Below are positions 9,479 through 18,927 of a DNA stretch of 63,194 bases, one piece after another; positions within the stretch are counted from its first letter, which is position 1, and every line of letters begins with the position of its first letter. Source of the DNA: Bacteroidales bacterium (GTDB lineage: Bacteria; Bacteroidota; Bacteroidia; Bacteroidales; ML635J-15); contig QKHS01000009.1 of assembly GCA_003249955.1 (NCBI GenBank), forward strand, positions 1 through 63,194. The letters run 5' to 3'. Under the pieces are notes generated by a model. That model made no database searches. It was not told the origin of the DNA and was given only the letters and a program-made list of their open reading frames with translations. The position numbers and the translations under genes are program-made.

Positions 9479-10747
9479 TTACTTCCCCAAAAGCTTAAAC
9501 ATATTCCTTTTGTAATCTTCAACTCCCGGCTGGTCGAAAGGGTTAACTCCAAGCATGTAACCGCTTATCCCGCAGGCAAGTTCAAAGAAATACATCATAA
9601 ATCCCAGATTATACTCGTCGAGACTGTCAATTTCGAAAAGAATGTTCGGAACTTTACCGTCAAAATGGGCCATCAGAGTCCCTTCGGCTGCTTTGCGGTT
9701 AACAAATTCCATGTCTTTGCCTGCAATATAATTTAACTTGTCAAGGTCTTCTTTGTCTTCGGGGATTATCGGAGCGTCGCTGTTGTCGTTAACCAAAATT
9801 TCGGTTTCAAATATTTGTCTTTCTCCCTGCTGGATATACTGGCCCAATGAGTGCAAATCGGTTGTAAATGATACCGAAGCGGGAAAAATTCCTTTGCTTT
9901 CTTTTCCTTCGCTTTCACCATATAATTGTTTCCACCATTCTGCAAAGTAATTCAGGCGAAGATTGTAGTTTACCATTAATTCAACTTTGTGACCCGAGGC
10001 ATAAAGTAAGTTCCTCATTGCAGCATATTTAACTGCCGGATTTTCATTAGTCGCTTCAAGACATATATCCTGAGCAATTGAAGCTCCGCGTAAAAATTCT
10101 TCTATGTCAAAACCGGCAACGGAAATTGGCAGCAGGCCTACAGGTGATAATACGGAAAATCTTCCGCCAACATTATCTGCAATTATAAAATCTGTAAATC
10201 CTTCTTTATCTGCAAGCTGGCGCAATGCCCCTTTTTCAGCATCTGTAATCGCAACAATTCTCTTTTTTATTGTTTCTTTATCAAAGCGCTGTTTCATTTC
10301 GTTGTATAGCAGGCGGAATGCTATTGCAGGTTCTGTTGTAGTTCCCGATTTTGAAATTACGATAAGTCCGAATTCTTTGTTTTTAAGATATTCGATTAAT
10401 TCAGCGTGGTAATTTCCGCTTAAGTTATGCCCCGCAAAAATAATTTCGGGATCTGTTTTTTCAAAATGTGGTTTCAAAGCTTCAATCACAGCTTTTGCAC
10501 CCAGATATGAGCCACCTATTCCTATTATCACAACAGCATCAAGCTCACGCAAAGAATCAGCAACTTCTATAATGTCTGCAATTTCATCTTCGTCATATGA
10601 CTGAGGGAGATTTATCCAACCCAGAAAATCGTTTCCTTTACCTTTGCCTGAATTCAGAATCTCTAACTGTTTTAATGCATAATCAACAGAACGGTTAAAT
10701 GCATTTTCTCCGGTAAACTGTATGGCTTTCGAATAATCAGATTTCAT
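9479..10747 (-). CDS. pgi: glucose-6-phosphate isomerase
   Basis: A 422-aa cytoplasmic enzyme interconverting glucose 6-phosphate and fructose 6-phosphate. Family landmarks are present: the phosphate-binding '[12 protein letters not shown]', the SIS-fold '[16 protein letters not shown]', '[17 protein letters not shown]', and the C-terminal '[20 protein letters not shown]'. The length fits the short bacterial form (~420-450 aa). It is the first gene of the pgi-idi pair on the minus strand; the 144-bp gap between them holds an inverted repeat. A 53-bp gap separates it from the lipoprotein gene upstream. Confidence 0.95.
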   Translation of the reverse strand: MKSDYSKAIQFTGENAFNRSVDYALKQLEILNSGKGKGNDFLGWINLPQSYDEDEIADIIEVADSLRELDAVVIIGIGGSYLGAKAVIEALKPHFEKTDPEIIFAGHNLSGNYHAELIEYLKNKEFGLIVISKSGTTTEPAIAFRLLYNEMKQRFDKETIKKRIVAITDAEKGALRQLADKEGFTDFIIADNVGGRFSVLSPVGLLPISVAGFDIEEFLRGASIAQDICLEATNENPAVKYAAMRNLLYASGHKVELMVNYNLRLNYFAEWWKQLYGESEGKESKGIFPASVSFTTDLHSLGQYIQQGERQIFETEILVNDNSDAPIIPEDKEDLDKLNYIAGKDMEFVNRKAAEGTLMAHFDGKVPNILFEIDSLDEYNLGFMMYFFELACGISGYMLGVNPFDQPGVEDYKRNMFKLLGK

Positions 10748-10800
10748 AACTTATTTTTTTGTAAAGTTATAAAATTCTGAATTTACAGCAATATTATGTT

Positions 10801-11226
10801 TTAAAGATTCAAAAATTGTCTGCCTTCAATATCCTGAAGCTGGCGTGTAAGGAAAATGTATTCAGAAATAATTTTATTTGATCCGGGGTCACTCATTAAA
10901 ACTGAATATGCGGTTTGATTAATTTCTTTTTCGAAAAATTTCTGACTGTAGATTACTTCAAAATATCTTAATCCGGCAATTATTCTGTTTAGCTCGTTAA
11001 CTTCTGCCGGAGAAGCTTTTTTGTTTTCCACAACCTTATATGCAATCTGATTGAATTTTGTGTATAATTTTTTTATTCTGGATATGTCGTGACTGATATC
11101 AATCCCGGCAGGAGGATTCTCCGGTATTTGATAAACCGGGCCGGATATTTTGGCAACAGACTCTTTGTTGCATGAGATATATAATGTTGCAGATAGTATT
11201 AATGTTATGTAAAAAATACCTTTCAT
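10801..11226 (-). CDS. small lipoprotein of unknown function
   Basis: A 141-aa protein with a lipoprotein signal (MKGIFYITLILSATLYISC, lipobox YISC). The mature part is mostly helical and charged, with no motif I know. It lies just upstream of pgi on the same strand, so cotranscription is possible, but nothing links it to glycolysis. Real because of the signal, the full-length open frame and position; function unknown. Confidence 0.6.
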   Translation of the reverse strand: MKGIFYITLILSATLYISCNKESVAKISGPVYQIPENPPAGIDISHDISRIKKLYTKFNQIAYKVVENKKASPAEVNELNRIIAGLRYFEVIYSQKFFEKEINQTAYSVLMSDPGSNKIISEYIFLTRQLQDIEGRQFLNL

Positions 11227-11268
11227 TTTTAATTATTATGGGCATAGCAAAAATACTTGCAATAATTA

Positions 11269-11291
11269 TCAGCCGGAAGTTATCCGGCTGA
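11269..11291 (-). terminator. hairpin, possible terminator of the TPR gene
   Basis: An 8-bp perfect stem (TCAGCCGG / CCGGCTGA) with a 7-nt loop. It lies about 215 bp downstream of the TPR gene (minus strand). The following tract is AT-rich but not a clean U-run, so termination is only likely. Confidence 0.4.
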
Positions 11292-11505
11292 AATTATACT
11301 ATGTATAGTTCTGTTATTTCTGACTAATCATCAGATACTTTACCGGAGTATTCTGAGAGAAAATAGTTGTTTTGTATTAAAAGGGTGCTGATGTGATTAA
11401 AATGGTCTCTTTGTGTTGTAAATGTGTGCCGATTTAAATATTAACGTTGTGGCGTGGTGCTTATTGGTGTCGAATTATTAAGTCTCAGGCGGGTTAATAT
11501 GGTTA

Positions 11506-13290
11506 TTACCTGCATTCGGCACCCAACTCTTTCATGGCATTAAATATTCCGTATTCCTTGGCTTTTATTGCAGTGTCGCAATAATTGGGATCATTTAACA
11601 ATTGTAATATTTTTGCTTTTAAGAGGTAAACATAAGCGTTTTCGGGTTCTCTTGTGATTATGCTTTCACAGGTTTTTAAAGCCTCGTTAAGAGAATCGGG
11701 ATTGTATGTTTTTGCCAACTTCATGGATGGCAGAATAAGTCGTGGTGACAACAGTTCCGGCACATATTCAAAGTGCAGATTCTTTGCGTTGTATTTTGTG
11801 GATTGTAATACTCTGATTAAGGCAAGGTTCAGTTTTGAAATGCTGTTGTAAGGGTTTTTCCCGTCTGCAGTGTTAAAACTTTTTATTGCATTGTCAAGAT
11901 CATTTTGGGCCAGATAAATCATCCCTTTTGTATTATACAGAAATTCCAGTCCGTCAAAGTCTTTAATAAATTCAGCCATGTCAATAGCTTTGATAATATT
12001 TTCAAGAGCCTCGTCATAATCATGCATTATCAGGTTAACTACAGAAATACCGAAATTGGATTTTACAATATATGACCTGGCAACTCTGGCAACATCTTCA
12101 TCATTTAACGGGTGACTGTAAAAATCCGGCACTTCTTTAGCCAGCATATCTTTTGTTGCCAGACAGTTGTTAAACTCTGTTTTGGCCTGTTCATATTCAA
12201 GTCTGGCCAGATGAGCAGAAGCTTTCATATTATATAATACGGAGCTGGCTCCTGTCGTGGCAATCCCTTTTTCTGCAACAACAATGCAATCGCCGAAATT
12301 GGAATTGTTGTAATGTCCCAGAGATCTTACGAAATAATATGGCATTTTATTTTCGCTGCAGTATCTGTCATGGTAATTTATTAAATTTGTTTTCTCTTCA
12401 GATTCTTCATCAGGATACAGTTCAATAGCTTTTTGATAACATTCACAGTACCGGTCCATATTATTCATTTGCATATAAAGATCCCCCAGACTTACATATG
12501 CATAATAGTCCCCTGGTTTTATGTCTATGGACTTTAGTACTGCCTGTTCGGCAAGATCATATTCCTTACGGTTCATATGAATTGTAAACTTAAGATTATA
12601 ATAATCCGCGACATTGTTTTTTAGCTTTATTGCCTTGTCTATATCAATCAAAGCTTCGTCCTGAATGTTTAAATTTGTAAGAATATAGGCTCTGTAATAG
12701 TAGTATTCAGAATTTTCAGTGTCAATTTTTATTGCTGATGAGATATCGCTGTAAGCATTATATGGTTCAGATACAGTAAGGTAGTAATTTGCTCTGAGAA
12801 TGTAAAAATCATCGTCGTCGGGAGCTAAAGAAATAGCTTTTGTGAAATCAGCAAGAGCAAGGGAACCTCTTTCTGTTTGTTGATAAATAAGCCCGCGTGT
12901 CATATAAAGATGAGCAGTAGTATCGCTTATTGTAAAGCCTTTTGCAACTGTTTCTTCTGCTGTTGCATATTCGCCTTTTTCGTAATAAGCTCTTGCCATG
13001 TGGGAATAACATCTGTAACAATCAGGATTTAATACTGTTGCAGTAGTATAGTTTCTTATTGCCGCATCAAAGTCAAGCATGTTTAGATATGCATATCCCA
13101 AATCCTGAAAATACAGGTAATTGCCTGAGTCTTCAAGGCATAATTCTTCCAGAATTGCAGCAGCGTCGGAATACATACCAAGTTCTGTCAGTTCTTCCGA
13201 TCGGGTATATTTTTCTGATTTTTGTTGTGCGAATAAAGACTGTGTTGCTAATAATGCAAATAGCGATAATAAAAGCGTATATTTTCTCAT
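11506..13290 (-). CDS. secreted tetratricopeptide-repeat protein
   Basis: Start chosen at the ATG at 13288-13290, giving a signal peptide (MRKYTLLLSLFALLATQSLF..AQ); the frame is open a further 39 bp. The 594-aa product is made almost wholly of TPR helices, e.g. 'YLYFQDLGYAYLNMLDFDAA' and 'CYRCYSHMARAYYEKGEYAT', at least ten repeats over residues ~30-570. TPR arrays serve as protein-protein docking platforms. Probably periplasmic or outer-membrane-associated. A TACTTTTG-like -7 motif on the minus strand lies at 13308-13315, just upstream of the start. Partner unknown. Confidence 0.75.
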   Translation of the reverse strand: MRKYTLLLSLFALLATQSLFAQQKSEKYTRSEELTELGMYSDAAAILEELCLEDSGNYLYFQDLGYAYLNMLDFDAAIRNYTTATVLNPDCYRCYSHMARAYYEKGEYATAEETVAKGFTISDTTAHLYMTRGLIYQQTERGSLALADFTKAISLAPDDDDFYILRANYYLTVSEPYNAYSDISSAIKIDTENSEYYYYRAYILTNLNIQDEALIDIDKAIKLKNNVADYYNLKFTIHMNRKEYDLAEQAVLKSIDIKPGDYYAYVSLGDLYMQMNNMDRYCECYQKAIELYPDEESEEKTNLINYHDRYCSENKMPYYFVRSLGHYNNSNFGDCIVVAEKGIATTGASSVLYNMKASAHLARLEYEQAKTEFNNCLATKDMLAKEVPDFYSHPLNDEDVARVARSYIVKSNFGISVVNLIMHDYDEALENIIKAIDMAEFIKDFDGLEFLYNTKGMIYLAQNDLDNAIKSFNTADGKNPYNSISKLNLALIRVLQSTKYNAKNLHFEYVPELLSPRLILPSMKLAKTYNPDSLNEALKTCESIITREPENAYVYLLKAKILQLLNDPNYCDTAIKAKEYGIFNAMKELGAECR

Positions 13291-13423
13291 TTCTTTTCTC
13301 TTTTTAACAAAAGTAAAGAAAATAATCAAATGATATTGTATTTATAAAGAATTTTAAATGTGTAAATTCCTTAAATTTCAATAAATTAATAAACAGAAAA
13401 CAGATTAACTATGAACGAATAGT

Positions 13424-14725
13424 TTAGTTGTTTTTGACATAATTCTCATGTACTCTTTTAACTCTGTTTCTGAGAATAAGTTTATATTCGTCCCAGTCTT
13501 TAATTTCTTTTCTTGCGACACCGCTTTCTATAGCAGCTTTTGCAACAGCAGTAGCAACATGTTCAATTACACGAAGATCCAGAGGCTTCGGAATGATGTA
13601 TTCGGGGCCGAACTCGATGATTTCCTTGTTATATGCCTTACAAACATATTCAGGTACAGGCAAATGTGCCAGTTCTGCCAATGCATGGGCCGCCGCGATT
13701 TTCATTTCCTCATTTATTTTTGTTGCATACACGTCAAGTGCTCCGCGGAAAATAAACGGAAATCCCAATACGTTATTCACCTGATTAGGATAATCGCTTC
13801 GTCCTGTTGCCATAATTACATCAGGTCTTGCTCCTACAGCATCTTCATAAGATATCTCAGGTGTGGGGTTAGCCATTGCAAAAACAACAGGATTTGGAGC
13901 CATAGACTTAACCATATCGGGACTTACTACATTGCCGACAGAAACACCTGCAAAAACATCTGCATTTTTAAGTGCGTCTGAAAGACTTTGTAAATCTCTT
14001 GAGGTAGCAAATTCCTGTTTGTAAATATTATTGCCGGCATTGTCTTTTCTTACAACTCCTTTTGAATCGCATAAAACAATGTTTTCTTTTTTTGCTCCCA
14101 GAGAAACAAACAGTCTTGCACAGCTAATTCCGGCTGCTCCAGCACCGTTGAAAACAATTTTTACTTCTTCTATATTTTTTTTAGCAATTTTTAATGCATT
14201 TATCAAAGCTCCTCCCGAAATGATAGCTGTCCCGTGCTGATCGTCATGAAAAACCGGAATATTCATCAGTTTCTTTAATTCCTCTTCAATTACGAAGCAT
14301 TCAGGGGATTTTATGTCTTCAAGATTTATTCCTCCGAATGTAGGCTCAAGTGATTTGACAATTTCGATAAGTTTCTGAGGGTCTTTTTCATTTATTTCAA
14401 GATCAAATACATCAACGTCGGCAAAAACTTTAAAAAGTAATCCTTTGCCTTCCATTACCGGTTTTGATGCTTCCGGTCCTATATTACCCAAGCCAAGAAC
14501 AGCAGTTCCGTTAGAAATTACTGCCACCAGATTTCCTTTTGCAGTATATTCATAAACAGTCTCAGTATTTTCTTTTATTTCAAGACATGGTTCTGCTACT
14601 CCGGGAGTGTATGCCAGAGATAAATCCTTTTGTGTGCTGAATCCTTTGCTTGAAATAACTTCTATTTTTCCTTTTCTACCCTGACTATGGTAATCAAGTG
14701 CCTCCTGTTTTGTGTAAATTGCCAT
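13424..14725 (-). CDS. malic enzyme (NAD(P)-dependent, oxaloacetate-decarboxylating), without the phosphotransacetylase domain
   Basis: A 433-aa enzyme converting malate to pyruvate and CO2 with reduction of NAD(P)+. Seen: '[11 protein letters not shown]' with the N-terminal catalytic region, '[20 protein letters not shown]', the metal-binding '[13 protein letters not shown]', and the Rossmann '[16 protein letters not shown]'. MaeB-type proteins of many bacteria are ~750 aa with a C-terminal phosphotransacetylase-like domain; here the protein stops after the malic-enzyme part. The ATG overlaps the pdxA stop by one base (TAATG), so the two genes are translationally coupled. Cofactor preference cannot be told. 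Confidence 0.92.
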   Translation of the reverse strand: MAIYTKQEALDYHSQGRKGKIEVISSKGFSTQKDLSLAYTPGVAEPCLEIKENTETVYEYTAKGNLVAVISNGTAVLGLGNIGPEASKPVMEGKGLLFKVFADVDVFDLEINEKDPQKLIEIVKSLEPTFGGINLEDIKSPECFVIEEELKKLMNIPVFHDDQHGTAIISGGALINALKIAKKNIEEVKIVFNGAGAAGISCARLFVSLGAKKENIVLCDSKGVVRKDNAGNNIYKQEFATSRDLQSLSDALKNADVFAGVSVGNVVSPDMVKSMAPNPVVFAMANPTPEISYEDAVGARPDVIMATGRSDYPNQVNNVLGFPFIFRGALDVYATKINEEMKIAAAHALAELAHLPVPEYVCKAYNKEIIEFGPEYIIPKPLDLRVIEHVATAVAKAAIESGVARKEIKDWDEYKLILRNRVKRVHENYVKNN

Positions 14726-15792
14726 TATTCTCCGTTTTTGTTAATTTCACTTAAATCTCCCAATTCCGCAATGTTAAGTTTGTTTTTTTCGAGATTGTAC
14801 TGAAAGTTTCTGTTGTTGTAAATATTTATAGCTGTATTTAGTGCGCTGCGGAACGATTGCTCGCTGGCATTACCCTGTCCTGCCAGATCGTAAGCGGTGC
14901 CGTGAGCAGGAGATGTTCTTACTATCGGTAAGCCGGCGGTGAAGTTAACACCATCATCAAAAGCAATAACTTTAAACGGAGCCAGTCCCTGATCATGGTA
15001 CATTGCTAATACTGCGTCGAATTTTTTGAATTCGGTTGCTCCGAAAAATCCGTCGGCAGGGTAGGGGCCAAATGCCATAATGTTATTGTCTTTGGCTTCC
15101 ATAATGGCAGGAATTATTTTTTCAGTTTCATCATTGCCGATTACGCCTTCATCTCCGCAATGAGGGTTAAGGCTTAAAACTGCAATTCTGGGTTTGCGGA
15201 TCAGAAAATCGTTAATCAGACTATCATTTAAAACTTTGAGTTTTTTTAGAATCAGGTCTTTGGATATTTCACCAGATACTTGTGAAATAGGTATGTGGCC
15301 GGTAACCACACCGATTTTTATTACATCATTCATCAAAATCATTAAATGTTCTCCGTTCCCGAATTCTTTTGCAAGATATTCGGTGTGTCCGGGGAAATTA
15401 AAGCCTGCAGCCTGAATATTTTTTTTGTTTATCGGAGCAGTAACAATAATATCTATTTTCCCGTTTTTCAGATCGTCAGATGCTTTTTCCAATGATTGAT
15501 ACGATGCTAATCCACCTGCTTCTGTCGATTTGCCGATTTCTACTCTTATGTCTTCACTATTGCAGTTGATGATATTTATAGTGCGTGGCTTTGCTTCTTC
15601 AACAGTACCTATTGTTACAGTCTGAATATTGTTGCCGAACGTTTTTTTGTAATATGCCAGAACTTTTGGTGATCCGTAAATTATAGGAGTTATGTTGCTG
15701 ATTACTCTCGGATCTGATAATGTTTTGAGGATTACTTCGTAACCGATTCCGTTGATATCGCCTTGTGTTATTCCTATTTTCAGTTTTGTCAT
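14725..15792 (-). CDS. pdxA: 4-hydroxythreonine-4-phosphate dehydrogenase
   Basis: A 355-aa enzyme of the DXP-dependent pyridoxal 5'-phosphate pathway. It oxidises 4-phosphohydroxy-L-threonine; the product decarboxylates to 3-amino-2-oxopropyl phosphate. Metal-binding and active-site motifs are visible: His136 in FPGHTEYLA, '[12 protein letters not shown]', and '[12 protein letters not shown]', plus the N-terminal '[14 protein letters not shown]'. Length is slightly above the usual ~330 aa. It is upstream of and overlaps the malic enzyme gene by one base, an arrangement that couples their translation although their pathways are distinct. Confidence 0.93.
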   Translation of the reverse strand: MTKLKIGITQGDINGIGYEVILKTLSDPRVISNITPIIYGSPKVLAYYKKTFGNNIQTVTIGTVEEAKPRTINIINCNSEDIRVEIGKSTEAGGLASYQSLEKASDDLKNGKIDIIVTAPINKKNIQAAGFNFPGHTEYLAKEFGNGEHLMILMNDVIKIGVVTGHIPISQVSGEISKDLILKKLKVLNDSLINDFLIRKPRIAVLSLNPHCGDEGVIGNDETEKIIPAIMEAKDNNIMAFGPYPADGFFGATEFKKFDAVLAMYHDQGLAPFKVIAFDDGVNFTAGLPIVRTSPAHGTAYDLAGQGNASEQSFRSALNTAINIYNNRNFQYNLEKNKLNIAELGDLSEINKNGE

Positions 15793-15840
15793 GTTCTTAT
15801 ATTTTATTTTTCGTTTGTTTTTTTATTGTTGCTTTCGATT

Positions 15841-15912
15841 CACTTCGATAATGCTCAGTACAAGTCGTTTAGTCAAAACATACTTAGGTGACTGAGCGTA
15901 GCCGAAGTCACC
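15841..15912. repeat. REP-like inverted motif pair
   Basis: The second motif, 15887-15912, begins GGTGACT and ends AGTCACC around GAGCGTAGCCGA, forming a 7-bp stem. The first, from 15841, reads CACTTCGATAATGCTCAGT, an inverted diverged copy of the same core (ACTTCG-nnnn-yGCTCAGT). The pair lies in the pepA-pdxA gap. Confidence 0.6.
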
Positions 15913-15925
15913 TTTATTGTTTATT

Positions 15926-17353
15926 TTAAGCTATCCTTTTATTTTTTTTCAAAAAATCGAACAATAATCTTACTCCGACACCTGTTCCGCCTTGTCCGCG
16001 ATAACTGTCTTTCTTCTCTGTAAAAGCAGGTCCTGCAATATCAAGGTGTACCCATTTGTAATCTGTAAAATGTTCCAGAAATTTTCCGGCAGTTATTGCA
16101 CCTCCCCATCTGCTGCCAATGTTTTTAATGTCGGCAACTGAGGATTTAAGCTGTTCCGCATAATCTTCCCATAAAGGAAGCTCAACCAGTCTTTCCCAGA
16201 CTTCAAATCCTGATTCTTTAAGTCCTGCGATATGGGAAGGGGTATTACCCATAACTGCGGTAGCGCTTTCTCCTATTGCAACTACTGCAGCACCGGTTAG
16301 AGTTGCCAGATCAATTACAAGTTGAGGGTTATATTTTTTTGCATAAGCCAGAGCGTCAGCAAGGATCATTCTCCCTTCAGCATCAGTATTAAGAACTTCT
16401 ACTGTAGTTCCGTCAAACATAGTGATAATATCCTGAGGAACATAAGCATTATTGCCGGGCCTGTTATCTGTTGCAGGAATAAGTCCTGTGACTTTTAAAG
16501 GAATGTTTGCTTGGGCAAGAGCGCAAATTACACCTACTACTGTTGCAGCTCCTGATTTGTCACATTTCATTGTTTCAAGAGATCCGCTTGGTTTCAGATT
16601 TATTCCACCTGTATCGAAAACGAGACCTTTTCCTACCAATACTATTGGTTCTGTATTAACTGCATTTTCAGGTTCCCATTGTAAAATTGAGAATGTAGGA
16701 GGCTCAACACTGCCACGGTTAACAGCCAGCAAACCTCCCATTTTAAGGCTTTCTATTTTACCTTTATCCAGAATTTCGGTTTTAAAGCCATATTTTTTGC
16801 CAAGTTCTTCTATTTCTTCTGACAATTTTTTTGCAGTCATGTGCGAAACAGGCTCGTTAACAATATCTCTTGCATGACATACACCTGCAACAACAGCTTC
16901 GGTTTCTTTTATGTCTTTATCAGAAAGGTTACTGCTTACAATTTTTATTTCTTTCAGGGTAGATTCTTTTTCGGCTTTGTCTTTGAAATATTTGTTGAAT
17001 GAATATTTACTAAGCATAACAGCCTCGGCAAATGCCAGTGAGTATAAATCATTACTCAGATCAATAATGTTGAGTATTTCCTGTTTTTGCTCAGACATAA
17101 TTGCTGCTGCCTTGAAGGCAGAATTCCTGATTTCTTCGGTTCTGCTGTTTTTTTCTTTTTCAGCTTTAGCCAATACAATGAAAGACGATTTATAAAATGA
17201 ATTAATATGAACAAAATCTGATTTGTTTTCAATCATTTTGTTTGCATAATCAATTTCAGTTTTTGACAACTGAAGGTCGTTTACCTGTGCTTTGTCTGTA
17301 ATGATATAAGCTATGCTTTCTTCAATTACATATTTATCGGTTATTTTTATCAT
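15926..17353 (-). CDS. pepA: leucyl aminopeptidase (M17 family)
   Basis: A 475-aa cytosolic aminopeptidase that removes N-terminal residues from peptides using two metal ions. The M17 signature NTDAEGRMILADAL is intact, as are 'GKGLVFDTGGINLKPSG' and 'MKCDKSGAATVVG', which carry the metal and substrate ligands (Lys, Asp, Asp, Glu). 'NNAYVPQDIITMFDGTTVEV' precedes the signature as expected. The N-terminal ~150 residues form the variable macrodomain-like part. Length is normal. It is 133 bp upstream of pdxA on the same strand, with a REP-like pair between, so it is probably a separate unit. Confidence 0.93.
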   Translation of the reverse strand: MIKITDKYVIEESIAYIITDKAQVNDLQLSKTEIDYANKMIENKSDFVHINSFYKSSFIVLAKAEKEKNSRTEEIRNSAFKAAAIMSEQKQEILNIIDLSNDLYSLAFAEAVMLSKYSFNKYFKDKAEKESTLKEIKIVSSNLSDKDIKETEAVVAGVCHARDIVNEPVSHMTAKKLSEEIEELGKKYGFKTEILDKGKIESLKMGGLLAVNRGSVEPPTFSILQWEPENAVNTEPIVLVGKGLVFDTGGINLKPSGSLETMKCDKSGAATVVGVICALAQANIPLKVTGLIPATDNRPGNNAYVPQDIITMFDGTTVEVLNTDAEGRMILADALAYAKKYNPQLVIDLATLTGAAVVAIGESATAVMGNTPSHIAGLKESGFEVWERLVELPLWEDYAEQLKSSVADIKNIGSRWGGAITAGKFLEHFTDYKWVHLDIAGPAFTEKKDSYRGQGGTGVGVRLLFDFLKKNKRIA

Positions 17354-17478
17354 GATTTTATAAAATTAAATTACAAATTAATTAAGTCCCAAATTACAAG
17401 TTCCAAACTTCAGGTTGTAAATCACAAAACCCATGCAGAGCCCATTGGATACTGAAATCTGTTTATTGTTTTCTGACT

Positions 17479-17838
17479 TTAGTCAACATATTCCTTTTTC
17501 TCTACAACAGTACAATTTCCGTCATCGTGAATCAGGTAACCAAAATCGTAGCAAAAGTAATAAACTTTACCGGTTTTTGTTCTGAAAATATTTGTCATAT
17601 AGTCAAAGTTAAAACCGGCAGCAATAAGTTTGTCCCTATTAACTTTGTGGCTGCTCTTTTCAAAAAAATCGTTTAATATTCTGCGGTTTGTTTTCAGTAT
17701 CCTGTTAATGTTACGGCTGTAATTAACTGTATCCTGATTTTGTCTGTTATTAAAAGTGTTTCGGCACTGATCGCAGCAAAATTTTTTGTCAATTCTGCCA
17801 TCAAATTCACATTCGCAAACCGGGCATATTCTTTTCAT
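17479..17838 (-). CDS. small zinc-ribbon protein of unknown function
   Basis: A 119-aa protein with an N-terminal CPVCECEF and a second FCCDQCRNTF pair, i.e. a CxxC...CxxC zinc-ribbon fold in the first 30 residues. The C-terminal half (~60-119) contains 'AGFNFDYMTNIFRTKTGKVY' and is compact and aromatic-rich. No signal peptide, so cytoplasmic. I recognise it only as the kind of small conserved protein found in Bacteroidota genomes; nucleic-acid binding is possible but not shown. A 125-bp gap separates it from pepA on the same strand. Confidence 0.7.
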   Translation of the reverse strand: MKRICPVCECEFDGRIDKKFCCDQCRNTFNNRQNQDTVNYSRNINRILKTNRRILNDFFEKSSHKVNRDKLIAAGFNFDYMTNIFRTKTGKVYYFCYDFGYLIHDDGNCTVVEKKEYVD

Positions 17839-17894
17839 AGTGTCAGAAATTTTTAAACAAATATAATTAAAATAAACGACAACAAACGAATAAA

Positions 17895-17924
17895 AAAGGC
17901 TGTGAATTTTTGTTCACAGCCTTT
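17895..17924 (-). terminator. strong rho-independent terminator (minus strand)
   Basis: A perfect 12-bp stem (17895-17906 with 17913-17924, core AAAGGCTGTGAA) with a 6-nt loop. Read on the minus strand it is followed by a T-run, so it ends transcripts arriving from above 17925, such as the decayed frame at 17947-18200 or the lipoprotein gene. Confidence 0.8.
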
Positions 17925-17946
17925 GATTACGAAAACTATCCGTTTT

Positions 17947-18200
17947 TTATTTTTTTAATTCATTAATTTGTCTTTGTAATTCTTCAATTTTAACAGAGTT
18001 GACAGATCTGTTTTTCCATCCTCCTCTCTAATCGTGCGGAAGGTTTGTTGTATCTGTCCTAAATAAACACAGTCATATATGCTATTATCTTGACAATTTA
18101 TGCTGTTCGCAAAAGTTCTGTGTAGTATCTGGATCTGCGATTTATCGTTTGTGAATACCCGATAATGTTTATTAAAATCAGGTTTGTGATTAGGATGATA
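17947..18200 (-). pseudogene. possible gene remnant, two overlapping minus-strand frames
   Basis: One minus-strand frame is open from about 18200 to a stop at 17955-17957 and contains protein-like text ('HYRVFTNDKSQIQILHRTF', 'IQQTFRTIREEDGKTDL'), but it has no start codon after the stop near 18200 that would suit a gene. A second frame ends at 17947-17949 with a coiled-coil-like tail (VKIEELQRQINELKK). A strong terminator follows at once. This looks like the 3' end of a gene broken by frameshift, but it is short and could be chance. Confidence 0.3.
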
Positions 18201-18217
18201 TTTTTATAGGTTTTTAA

Positions 18218-18739
18218 TTAAGGACAAATATTTATGTGTATCGTTTGAGAATCAATTCGGCCAATAATCGTTTTATTTTTACTCTGTTTTTTGGGAATTA
18301 AGCCACAATATCCGATAGATAATGAATATTCTTCACACTCTTTAAAATAAAAATCTCTTAAAATATATGAAGTGTGATGTATTTTAACACTGTCTTTGGG
18401 CGAAAGCAAAATAAAATAGGGTAGCGGATCATTTAGGTAGTCATCATTTCCCATGCATATACGATTAGGCATGTTATGGTTAGAATCTTGGATGCTAATA
18501 TACGTTAATAATCCTTGTGTGTTAATCCAATAAGCAATGCTATCTGTGTTTTTGAATGTATATAATATTAACAGGGAATCACTGGATGATACTGAATTAT
18601 CGGGTGAAATATTAAGGATCTCAATATTAAGAAAAACATTATTATTAAATTCAGGATTTGATCGGTTGAGACTTTTGTTGGTAGGAGCACAGCTTATTAT
18701 TGATAAGGAAAATGTTAATGTGTATATAATGTGTTTCAT
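18218..18739 (-). CDS. lipoprotein of unknown function
   Basis: A 173-aa protein with a lipoprotein signal (MKHIIYTLTFSLSIISC, lipobox IISC). The mature part has beta-rich segments ('NVFLNIEILNISPDNSVSSS', 'LLILYTFKNTDSIAYWINT') that resemble extracellular Ig-like domains, and several Cys (RICM, KECEEYS, YCGLI, INICP). No family recognised. It stands alone, with a terminator of the C25 protease gene about 140 bp upstream. Codon use is slightly more AT-rich than that of its neighbours. Confidence 0.6.
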   Translation of the reverse strand: MKHIIYTLTFSLSIISCAPTNKSLNRSNPEFNNNVFLNIEILNISPDNSVSSSDSLLILYTFKNTDSIAYWINTQGLLTYISIQDSNHNMPNRICMGNDDYLNDPLPYFILLSPKDSVKIHHTSYILRDFYFKECEEYSLSIGYCGLIPKKQSKNKTIIGRIDSQTIHINICP

Positions 18740-18877
18740 GTAATTTAAGGCTTAATGGAAAAAAATAATTGTCATAATACAGAACAACAATGCATAAACA
18801 TTTTTCGAATATACATGTTGTTTTTTCATTGTTCAAACAATAGTAAAAAGATTTTTTTAATAAATTAATCTAATAGA

Positions 18878-18903
18878 AAAAGCCGGCAATAAAACCGGCT
18901 TTT
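18878..18903 (-). terminator. rho-independent terminator of the C25 protease gene
   Basis: Stem AAAGCCGG / CCGGCTTT with an 8-nt loop, about 25 bp past the stop of the C25 protease. On the minus strand it is followed by TTTTTC, as expected for a terminator. Confidence 0.75.
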
Positions 18904-18927
18904 AAATATTAATAATATTGTGAATTG

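Noticed and set aside
13448-13981. A 177-aa ORF antisense to malic enzyme
   Set aside because: The malic enzyme motifs on the minus strand are intact; the plus-strand text is low in structure.
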